In this document: positions 1 to 5,064 of the stretch, one piece after another
Position numbering within the stretch: the stretch's first letter is position 1
Layout: every line of letters starts with the position of its first letter
Assembly: GCA_031256755.1 (NCBI GenBank)
Contig: JAIRPZ010000158.1
Location: 1-6,415 of the forward strand
From: Planctomycetaceae bacterium
GTDB lineage: Bacteria; Planctomycetota; Planctomycetia; Pirellulales; Thermoguttaceae
Direction of reading: 5' to 3'
DNA length: 6,415 nt
Made by a program: the position numbers and the translations under genes
The notes under the pieces: generated by a model
What the model was told of the DNA's origin: nothing
Databases searched by the model: none
What the model saw: the letters and a program-made list of their open reading frames with translations, nothing else

Positions 1-29
1 ATTCTATCATACGCCTAAACTGCTGCCAA
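1..29 (-). promoter_or_regulatory. Probable promoter of the CRISPR array, firing off the left edge
   Basis: Read on the minus strand, a -35 box TTGGCA (29-24) and a -10 box TAGAAT (6-1) are separated by exactly 17 bases, and TGA just before the -10 (9-7) gives an extended -10. Each hexamer matches the sigma-70 consensus at 5 of 6 positions. Transcription would start a few bases beyond position 1. No gene in the window uses this promoter. It follows the leader-like inverted repeat, so I infer that it drives the pre-crRNA transcript. Confidence 0.55.
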
Positions 30-48
30 TAAGACAGTTAGAAAATTC

Positions 49-87
49 GCGAACCCGCCCGTATTTTTATGTGTGCCGGAGGTTCGC
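49..87. repeat. Inverted repeat GCGAACC/GGTTCGC in the leader
   Basis: GCGAACC (49-55) and GGTTCGC (81-87) are perfect 7-base inverted copies separated by 25 bases. The left copy also sits in an 8-base palindrome TTCGCGAA (46-53). The spacing of 32 bases between equivalent points is about three helical turns, so the copies would face the same side of the DNA. That suits a protein binding-site pair better than an RNA hairpin. Confidence 0.7.
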
Positions 88-225
88 ACTGCAAAAATCT
101 ATTTTGATGATACCGGAAAAGAATATTTTTAAGGGATAACATCGTTGGATTTATCTGTTTCCTCTTTTTCATATTGTTTTTTTGACATTGTGATAGTGTG
201 ATAATATCCCATGATTATCGCAAAA

Positions 226-945
226 CTAAACGATTTTGTCCCATAACCAATTCGGCACAAGTTTCAGAAACAATCCGATGAGTGACCAGCGTTTTGTAAC
301 ATACGCAACCTTTTTCTTTCGTTGAAGTGTCGCGAAAATTTGACGCGCCGCCTTCACCGGCGGCGCAACCCAAAACAAACTCTCCCCCTTTGCCATCGCA
401 GTATCGACAAAACCGGGACGAATTTCCGAAATATAAACCGGCATTTTCAAACGGGACGCATATTGCCGAAGTCCTTCAAGGTAATTGATTTGATACGCCT
501 TACTTGCATTGTAAGACGGCGAATGACAACTCCCCCGCAAACCCGCCACCGATGTTATTGCCGCAAGATGTCCGCGATTTTGTGTAACAAAATATGTCAT
601 CGCCCAATCCGCCAAAAATGTAAATCCCGACACATTGGTCTGAATCGTGTTTTTTTCGATTGCAAAATCAAGGTTCGGATTGAAATTGCCGATACCTGCA
701 CAGATAATGAATAAATCCAATCCGCCAAGTTCAGCTGTTAACTCTTCGAGAACGTCTATGTTATCCGCTGTTCGGTCAACGTCAATGATTTTCGGAAAGA
801 ACATTTGCGGACGCTCGGTTTTCATTTCGTTGAGTAATTCCGTCCGCCGACCGGTGATGCCGACAAGATAATGGTTATCGGCAAGAATGTTCGCCAATGC
901 TCGGCCGATACCGGATGTCGCCCCGATGATGATTGCCCTTTTCAT
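226..945 (-). CDS. Short-chain dehydrogenase/reductase (SDR family)
   Basis: This 239-residue protein is a classical cytoplasmic NAD(P)-dependent oxidoreductase; the substrate cannot be read from the sequence. The N-terminal Rossmann motif is GATSGIG (residues 8-14). Arginines at 33-34 after the second strand suggest NADPH. CAG at 82-84 corresponds to the NAG motif. The catalytic set is N104, S132, Y145 and K149, in NVSG, TSVAG and SYNASK contexts, followed by RPGFV. The length is normal, so it looks active. I chose the ATG at 945 because the Rossmann strand starts directly after it; an upstream GTG at 999 would add a hydrophobic 18-residue tail and overlap cas2. No clear Shine-Dalgarno sequence precedes it. 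It follows cas2 by 50 bases on the same strand and could be cotranscribed, but it has no known CRISPR role and separates cas2 from the probable leader. Confidence 0.9.
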   Translation of the reverse strand: MKRAIIIGATSGIGRALANILADNHYLVGITGRRTELLNEMKTERPQMFFPKIIDVDRTADNIDVLEELTAELGGLDLFIICAGIGNFNPNLDFAIEKNTIQTNVSGFTFLADWAMTYFVTQNRGHLAAITSVAGLRGSCHSPSYNASKAYQINYLEGLRQYASRLKMPVYISEIRPGFVDTAMAKGESLFWVAPPVKAARQIFATLQRKKKVAYVTKRWSLIGLFLKLVPNWLWDKIV

Positions 946-995
946 AATTATTATTGTAACAAAATCCAGCAGCAGCCAGAAAATACTCTGAAAAA

Positions 996-1286
996 TCACA
1001 GTATCAGCAGACCGTCCGGGTCATAACTTTCATTCGCTCCGATGTGTTCAATCTTGCCATGCCAGTCCTTGCCGAGATGATAAATCCGCAAACTGTCCGT
1101 TTCAGGATTCATTTCGGCAATAAGCGAAGCACGCAGTTTCACCAGCATTGCCGGCTCAACTTTACATTCGAACACCGACTTCTGCACACGCTGCCCGTGA
1201 TTGACGCAAATCTTCGCAATGTGCCGAAGCCGTTTGCGTCCCTCTTTCGTTTCCGTATTGACATCGTAAGTAATTAAAACAAGCAT
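996..1286 (-). CDS. cas2: CRISPR-associated endonuclease Cas2, type I-C
   Basis: Cas2 is the small ferredoxin-fold partner that bridges two Cas1 dimers in the spacer integration complex. The 96-residue product begins MLVLITYDVNTE, with the conserved metal-binding Asp at residue 8 after the first beta strand. It continues with the GRKRL..IAKIC...G.RVQKSVFEC block typical of the type I-C subgroup, and the length is normal. The ATG at 1286 lies 17 bases upstream of the cas1 stop boundary in transcription order, leaving 14 bases between cas1 and cas2. There is no obvious ribosome binding site, so translation is probably coupled to cas1. A longer TTG-started reading frame would overlap cas1 heavily and is unlikely. 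Subtype confidence comes from the match with the adjacent cas1, cas4 and cas7. Confidence 0.95.
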   Translation of the reverse strand: MLVLITYDVNTETKEGRKRLRHIAKICVNHGQRVQKSVFECKVEPAMLVKLRASLIAEMNPETDSLRIYHLGKDWHGKIEHIGANESYDPDGLLIL

Positions 1287-1300
1287 AGTTATTAAAAGTG

Positions 1301-2329
1301 TTAACGATAAAAAAACGGCGGATACGCATCCAAATCGCCGCGGAGATACCGTGCCAATAGTTGTGCCTGAACAAACGGCAGCAAACCATACGGCACTTTC
1401 TCGCCCAAAAACGGATGAACAATTTCCTCTTTCTTCCGTTCCTGCCAATGTCTCAACACTTCCCGCTTGACATCGTCCTGCATTTCAACACCGCCGCTCT
1501 CCCTCTTGGTAAAGTCCTTGCCTTTCACTTGCCCTAAATTGATAAGCGTCAGCACAAACCGGTCAACAAACCATGGGCGGAACTCTTCCATTAAATCCAA
1601 CGCCAATGACGGTCTTCCCGGACGGTCGGCATGCAGAAAACCCATTTGCGGGTCAAGCCCGACACTCTCACAAGCGGCAGTACAGTCGTGAGCAAGAATC
1701 GTGTAAAAAAACGACAGCAGCGCATTGACATTATCCAGCGGCGGACGGCGTGAACGTTCCCGAAAATAAAAGTCGTTTTTGTTTGTCAGAATGAATTGGT
1801 CAAAGACGGAAAAATAGGTTTGTGCGGCATCGCCTTCAATGCCGCGGAGCGTTTCAAGCGGCTGCGGTCGTTTCAATTCCTGCAAAATATTCGCAAGATA
1901 CTTTGCCGCACGTTCTATCACTTCCGGTTCTTTCGGCGGATGGTCGCGGAGAAAACGCATCAGTACCGTCCGGCAATTCGCCGCTTTTGCCGCAACGAAA
2001 CAGCGGGCGGCGGCTTCAACGGTTTCCGTATCTGTCGTGAACCGGTGCTGCGCCCGGCGGAGTAAAACGTTGCCGGTCTGCGCACCGCTCACTCTTGCAA
2101 GAAAACGTCCGTTTTCGGTGAGAAACGAAACGGCAACGTTGTTTTCTCCGCAAAGTCCTAATGCAAACGGCGTGATTAACACGTTGCCGAAACAAATCAG
2201 ACCGCGGACAGTATGAACCGGCAAACGCAGCAGTTCTTTTCCTTCGAGAGAAATAACAATGTTCGTTCCGTCGCGGGAAACGTAGGAACCTTGCTTGGTA
2301 ATGTAAAGCGTGTTGCCGAGCGGTTTCAT
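1301..2329 (-). CDS. cas1: CRISPR-associated endonuclease/integrase Cas1, type I-C
   Basis: Cas1 is the metal-dependent integrase that inserts new spacers at the leader end of the array, acting with Cas2. The protein is 342 residues, the usual size. The N-terminal beta-domain begins MKPLGNTLYITKQGSYV and is followed by the helical catalytic domain. Likely catalytic residues are E165 (GIEGDAAQTYF), H233 (GFLHADRPGRPSL), and D245 with E248 in LDLMEEFRP. The pattern is that of the type I-C Cas1 group. The ATG at 2329 is preceded by AGG about 7 bases upstream and by a promoter-like pair 20-48 bases upstream. In most I-C loci cas1 directly follows cas4; here about 2.07 kb of opposite-strand sequence lies between them, so cas1-cas2 probably form their own transcription unit. 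Confidence 0.97.
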   Translation of the reverse strand: MKPLGNTLYITKQGSYVSRDGTNIVISLEGKELLRLPVHTVRGLICFGNVLITPFALGLCGENNVAVSFLTENGRFLARVSGAQTGNVLLRRAQHRFTTDTETVEAAARCFVAAKAANCRTVLMRFLRDHPPKEPEVIERAAKYLANILQELKRPQPLETLRGIEGDAAQTYFSVFDQFILTNKNDFYFRERSRRPPLDNVNALLSFFYTILAHDCTAACESVGLDPQMGFLHADRPGRPSLALDLMEEFRPWFVDRFVLTLINLGQVKGKDFTKRESGGVEMQDDVKREVLRHWQERKKEEIVHPFLGEKVPYGLLPFVQAQLLARYLRGDLDAYPPFFYR

Positions 2330-2346
2330 AAGATACCTGTTTATAG

Positions 2347-2359
2347 GAAATATAGCGGA
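2347..2359. repeat. Left copy of an imperfect direct repeat flanking the restriction block
   Basis: GAAATATAGCGGA here resembles GAAATAACCGGA at 4385-4396, next to the end of cas4: 11 of 13 positions match with one gap. The two copies bracket the inserted block exactly between cas1 and cas4. They could be a target-site or junction duplication, but short AT-rich matches also arise by chance. Confidence 0.3.
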
Positions 2360-2377
2360 AAATCAGGAGAATTGCAA
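2349..2377 (-). promoter_or_regulatory. Probable promoter for cas1-cas2
   Basis: On the minus strand, TTGCAA (2377-2372) and TATATT (2354-2349) are separated by 17 bases. The -10 matches consensus at 5 of 6 positions and the -35 at 4 of 6. The start of transcription would be near 2342, giving a short leader with an AGG (2338-2336) just ahead of the cas1 ATG. The position fits a unit that was cut off from the upstream cas promoter by the inserted block. Confidence 0.5.
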
Positions 2378-2387
2378 GTGTTCCGCA

Positions 2388-2436
2388 GAGCAAGTTAAAT
2401 TTGCGTCCAACCCCGAATTTAATGAGGCATCTGCTC
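2388..2436. repeat. Compound dyad upstream of the restriction gene
   Basis: TTAAATT (2395-2401) and AATTTAA (2416-2422) are perfect inverted copies around a 14-base spacer. An outer pair GAGCA (2388-2392) and TGCTC (2432-2436) surrounds them. The dyad sits between the divergent promoters of cas1 and the restriction gene. It could be an operator, a boundary relic or a chance AT-rich palindrome. Confidence 0.3.
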
Positions 2437-2470
2437 GGTCTACCTACTGCTGCAAACACTGCACATCATC

Positions 2471-2499
2471 TTGACAGGGAACATCAGATAGGATAACAT
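2471..2499 (+). promoter_or_regulatory. Probable promoter of the restriction gene
   Basis: A perfect consensus -35 TTGACA (2471-2476) is followed after 17 bases by TAACAT (2494-2499), which matches 4 of 6 positions of the -10 consensus. Transcription would start near 2506, only about four bases before the ATG at 2510. The mRNA would then be nearly leaderless, or translation would start at the internal ATG at 2537. The promoter is divergent from that of cas1. Confidence 0.5.
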
Positions 2500-2509
2500 A
2501 AGGCAAAAT

Positions 2510-3406
2510 ATGTGTTTCCGCTTTGCTAAAATACAAATGCCAGCCGAAGAAAAAATCATACGTTCCCTTGTCAAAACTGCCGTAGAGTGCTACGCCAGCG
2601 GCTTTTCCGACCGGCATTTATCGGCATTAGACGACCCGGACGGAACAATAAATATGAAAATCCACAACGTTTTCATTGCCGCTCTTGGTCCCGAAATACA
2701 GTATTACACTGCTTTATGCCGGTCATTGGATTCCTCGCTTGGCAATATGCTGGAAAAGTTGGCAGTCAATATCGCTGAACAATCTTACAGCGTTTCTAAA
2801 AACGTTGAAGGAAAATTATTTGAAGAACAAACTCAAATCATTGCAACGCTTTTAGAATCTTATAAAAGCCATCGGAAAACTCCAACGGTACAGGATTATC
2901 AAACATTGCGCAGCAATACTTTCAGAAAATCTGCTGAGAAACGTCACGACAGCGATTATTATCTTGTAGATAAAGATACGAATGAACATATCCTTATTGA
3001 ATTAAAAATCGGCGGCGATTTAGACAATAAAAAGTCCCGCAGTGAAAAGGAAGCCGTGTTGGAACAATTTGCTATTTTGTCAAATAACTTGCCCCAAGGA
3101 ACCCCGATTAAAATATACTTCGCAACGGCTTATAACCGTTTCGGCGAGGATAAACCGTGGAATCAAAGCAGAGTGAAACAATTCTTTGCCGATGAAGAAT
3201 TGCTAATCGGCAAGGACTTTTGGAATCTTATCTGCAAATCGTCAAACGGATACGAAATCGTACGAAGTACTTTGCAAGCATCTATGCGGCAGTTTATAAA
3301 AGAGTACAGAATAGAGGAAGAATTTAGATATAGTGCCAGAAACTATCAACACGTTTGGTATAAAGTTTATCAAATTATTATTGGACAATCCTATGACAAA
3401 GGTTGA
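2510..3406 (+). CDS. TdeIII-like type II restriction endonuclease
   Basis: The 298-residue product resembles the RE_TdeIII family of type II restriction enzymes, whose named members cut GGNCC; specificity here is inferred from the family only. The conserved N-terminal block GFSDRHLSALDDP (31-43) is followed by KIHNVFIAALGPEIQYY and SLDSSLGNM. A PD-(D/E)XK-like core follows: HDSDYYLVD (146-154) and IELKIGGDLDNKK (163-175), with D147 or D149, E164 and K166 as likely metal site residues. The chain runs through PIKIYFATAYNRFGE and LLIGKDFWNLICKS without a break, so it looks intact. The ATG at 2510 has AAGG six bases upstream; an ATG at 2537 is an alternative. Its stop overlaps the next gene by 14 bases. 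No complete cognate methyltransferase is present in the window. Confidence 0.8.
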   Translation: MCFRFAKIQMPAEEKIIRSLVKTAVECYASGFSDRHLSALDDPDGTINMKIHNVFIAALGPEIQYYTALCRSLDSSLGNMLEKLAVNIAEQSYSVSKNVEGKLFEEQTQIIATLLESYKSHRKTPTVQDYQTLRSNTFRKSAEKRHDSDYYLVDKDTNEHILIELKIGGDLDNKKSRSEKEAVLEQFAILSNNLPQGTPIKIYFATAYNRFGEDKPWNQSRVKQFFADEELLIGKDFWNLICKSSNGYEIVRSTLQASMRQFIKEYRIEEEFRYSARNYQHVWYKVYQIIIGQSYDKG

Positions 3407-4112
3407 AGCCCTGCAACAACTGATGCACGAGAACGGCGGTGTCGCTTCGTGGCAATACATTTATGATAATATTGAACGGTATTATCCGAATATCAAAGCC
3501 CCAAAAGATTGGGAGTCGGCTGTTCGCGGTGTGTTATATCGTGAAATCTACAATAACAGAAGTTTCAAGAAAGTTGGTTTAGGGATTTACGGCTTGATTG
3601 ATTTCAACGAAGAAAAAGCATTAACAATAGCCAAGAAGGATAAGGTGCGTATGCACTCTTATATGGAAGGGGTGATGGTGGAACTTGGCAACTACGAAAA
3701 ATTTGCAACTTATTGTGCCGACCCCAGCGCACAATTTCAAGACAGTATTTCAATCAGTCAACTAACAACATTGGCAACTTTTCCAGCATTTACCTATACG
3801 GAAATAGTTAACGTTGCCAAGCGAATTGATGTGATATGGTTCACATCACACGGGTATCAGTTTCCGCGTAGAGTCGTAGAAATAGTTGATAGCATTGGAA
3901 CGCTTGGAGAGTCGTTGAACCGAATGTATCAACTCAAAGATTTCAGTACGGACTTTTATGTCCTTGCTCCAAAACAATACCGGAACAAGATTGAGAATAC
4001 TCTCAATAGAGAACCGTATTCTATCCATAAGGAACGTTTTATCGTAAAATCTTACGAAGAAGCATTGGATTATTATAAAGCAAGGATAGCATTGTCAAAA
4101 GCACAATTTTAG
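3393..4112 (+). CDS. Winged-helix protein with possible PD-(D/E)XK-like C-terminal domain
   Basis: This 239-residue protein begins with a HARE-HTH-like winged-helix domain (about 1-70): MTKVEALQQLMHENGGVASW, then YDNIERYYP, SAVRGVLYREIYN and GLGIYGLIDF. Such domains are known in restriction-associated proteins. The C-terminal part (about 85-228) has an alternating strand/helix pattern with IDVIWF (D146), RRVVEIVDS (E163) and SLNRMYQLKDF. That recalls nuclease-fold proteins carrying an acidic E-x-E strand, but here the second acidic position reads V165, so it may be inactive or use other residues. The ATG at 3393 has GGA eight bases upstream, starts the winged helix exactly and overlaps the endonuclease stop by 14 bases, implying translational coupling. 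An in-frame ATG at 3333 would add 20 residues inside the endonuclease gene. It could be a second restriction subunit, a DNA-recognition partner or a regulator. Confidence 0.65.
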   Translation: MTKVEALQQLMHENGGVASWQYIYDNIERYYPNIKAPKDWESAVRGVLYREIYNNRSFKKVGLGIYGLIDFNEEKALTIAKKDKVRMHSYMEGVMVELGNYEKFATYCADPSAQFQDSISISQLTTLATFPAFTYTEIVNVAKRIDVIWFTSHGYQFPRRVVEIVDSIGTLGESLNRMYQLKDFSTDFYVLAPKQYRNKIENTLNREPYSIHKERFIVKSYEEALDYYKARIALSKAQF

Positions 4113-4312
4113 GAGTTGCTGCATTGCAGAACAACCGAAAATTTATCGGTATTGAATTAGAAATGAATTACTATGATGCTGCCGTACAGCGGTTAAAACA
4201 TTGCGAAGCGAAATCTTCCTTGTTTGTTCCTGTGGTTAAAGTACCTGCGAAACAGCCGAAGCATGATAAGACGATTGATAAACTTTATGCTATGGCAAAA
4301 GCGGCAGATTAA
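4112..4312 (+). pseudogene. C-terminal remnant of an amino-DNA methyltransferase
   Basis: The frame reads GVAALQNNRKFIGIELEMNY then DAAVQRL, which is the final conserved segment of N6-adenine/N4-cytosine methyltransferases: the end of the SAM-binding GSGTT..AA motif and the following IG.E....Y...A..RL helix. The catalytic DPPY-type motif, the target recognition region and most of the fold are absent. Upstream the frame soon meets a stop at 4076-4078, where sequence belongs to the winged-helix gene; the stretch DSIVKST just ahead does not match the expected DPFMGSGT. I infer that a methyltransferase gene lost its 5' part by deletion and that the junction lies near 4103-4112. A TTG at 4124 could start a 62-residue peptide, but it would have no methylase activity. 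The stop at 4312 converges on the cas4 stop 85 bases away. Confidence 0.75.
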
Positions 4313-4397
4313 TTATAAAAGTCCGCAATCCGAAGACGCACCTTGAAAGCGAATCTCGATGTCGATATGACAGTGTTGGTTCTCGAAATAACCGGAT
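4313..4397. other. Convergent 85-base gap between methylase remnant and cas4
   Basis: This gap lies between the stop of the plus-strand remnant and the stop of cas4 on the minus strand. I see no hairpin followed by a T-run, so no intrinsic terminator for either side. A 4-bp dyad TGTC/GACA (4360-4372) is too weak to call. The right copy of the island-flanking imperfect repeat ends it. Confidence 0.5.
4385..4396. repeat. Right copy of the imperfect direct repeat flanking the restriction block
   Basis: GAAATAACCGGA, one base before the cas4 stop codon, pairs with GAAATATAGCGGA at 2347-2359. It marks a possible original cas4-cas1 junction. The match is short and imperfect. Confidence 0.3.
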
Positions 4398-5063
4398 TTA
4401 CATTTGCTGTTCTGATAACTGTTCGAGCATTTTATCAATATACAGCGATGCTTTACCGGAAAGTTGCGGCATACAATCGTCAACGAGGGAACATTGTTTG
4501 CAATGCGGTCCCGGTTTCGGCGGCGGTGTCTCACCGGTTTCCATAAGTTGGTGAAAGCGGAGGGCATAGTATTTTGTTTTGGTGCGGAGATTGTCGTCAA
4601 ACACAACAGCGGTACGGGATTTCGTTTTGCCGTAATACAATGCACCTTCGTTGATTTCGGTTTGCAGCATTTCTTCGAGACACAGGGCTTGGGCGCAGAG
4701 TTGAATAGAATCGGACCTGAAAGATTTTTTTGTCCCATGTTTGTATTCAACAGGAAAGGCGAAGTAGGCACCTTTATGTTTCGGTAATTGCAGCGTTGCG
4801 TTTTCGCTGCGGTGAAACTCAACGGCATCGGCAACACCGGTGAGACCGAGTGATTGGGAATGCAGCGGCAGAGAACGGGTGATGATAAGGTCGCCGCGTG
4901 TTTCAGTGTTCGGTGAGTGAACGTTATCGTGCATCAACCGTCCTTCGGCAGTGAGAATATTTTCTGTCCAGAGTTGCTCAAGGTGAATGAGCGCACATCG
5001 CCTTTCGCAAAACGCAAGATGCTGCAAGCCGGAAATCGCAAGATATTGGGATTCGGTGTACAT
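4398..5063 (-). CDS. cas4: CRISPR-associated exonuclease Cas4, type I-C
   Basis: Cas4 is a RecB-like iron-sulfur nuclease that trims prespacers and selects PAM-flanked, correctly oriented spacers with Cas1-Cas2. The 221-residue product starts MYTESQYLAISGLQHLAFCE. Visible nuclease residues are H45 (GRLMHDN), D79 (GVADAVEF), E106 and K108 (VEYKHG) and Q121 (QLCAQALCLEEML). The iron-sulfur cysteines are one from the FCERRC segment (C19 or C23) plus C188, C191 and C197 (CKQCSLVDDC). Everything expected is present and the length is normal. The ATG at 5063 lies one base after the TGA of the upstream Bro-N gene, so the two are probably translationally coupled. Downstream, cas1 does not follow directly as usual but lies beyond the restriction block. 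Confidence 0.96.
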   Translation of the reverse strand: MYTESQYLAISGLQHLAFCERRCALIHLEQLWTENILTAEGRLMHDNVHSPNTETRGDLIITRSLPLHSQSLGLTGVADAVEFHRSENATLQLPKHKGAYFAFPVEYKHGTKKSFRSDSIQLCAQALCLEEMLQTEINEGALYYGKTKSRTAVVFDDNLRTKTKYYALRFHQLMETGETPPPKPGPHCKQCSLVDDCMPQLSGKASLYIDKMLEQLSEQQM

Positions 5064-5064
5064 A

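Larger units (their letters stand above)
1..95 (-). other. Probable type I-C CRISPR leader (array lies off the left edge)
   Basis: On the minus strand this AT-rich stretch holds TGCGAACC (88-81), then a spacer with a CCGG-like and an A-rich part, then GGTTCGC running into GCGAA (55-46). A promoter-like sequence follows at the edge. From memory, leaders downstream of cas2 in type I-C and related systems often carry such a paired TGCGAACC/GGTTCGC motif before an AT-rich segment and the first repeat. Here it lies downstream of cas2 in the correct orientation, although a reductase gene intervenes. No CRISPR repeat is visible inside the window. The call rests on motif resemblance and position. Confidence 0.5.
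2360..4384 (+). mobile_element. Candidate restriction-module insertion between cas4 and cas1
   Basis: This is an opposite-strand block of about 2 kb that splits cas4 from cas1, genes that normally adjoin in type I-C operons. It holds a TdeIII-like endonuclease, an overlapping winged-helix protein and a methyltransferase remnant. No transposase, integrase or terminal inverted repeat is visible, so 'mobile' is inferred from context only. The block is AT-richer than the cas genes: I counted 21 of 60 G+C at 2761-2820 against 31 of 60 at 1561-1620. The limits given are those of the imperfect flanking direct repeat and are approximate. Confidence 0.5.

Noticed and set aside
182..187. Plus-strand TTGACA as a promoter
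   Set aside because: No -10 box lies at 16-18 bases and there is no plus-strand gene downstream.
200..219. GATAAT/ATTATC stem just after the reductase stop as a terminator
   Set aside because: The 6-bp stem is all but one A-T pairs and is not followed by a T-run on the minus strand.
1..225. A CRISPR array inside the window
   Set aside because: No repeated 28-37 base units occur; only leader-like motifs are present.
946..999. Longer GTG start for the reductase overlapping the end of cas2
   Set aside because: It adds a hydrophobic, family-atypical 18-residue tail; the ATG at 945 begins exactly at the Rossmann strand.
1287..1448. TTG-started 54-residue extension of Cas2
   Set aside because: It would lie inside cas1 and precede the conserved Cas2 start MLVLITYD.
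3333..3392. Earlier ATG for the winged-helix gene
   Set aside because: The 20 extra residues lie inside the endonuclease gene and precede the domain start; the ATG at 3393 has a GGA at suitable distance.
4313..4837. 174-codon minus-strand open frame overlapping the end of cas4
   Set aside because: It is out of frame with a well-supported Cas4 and has a Cys/Asn/Lys-rich composition without recognisable domains.
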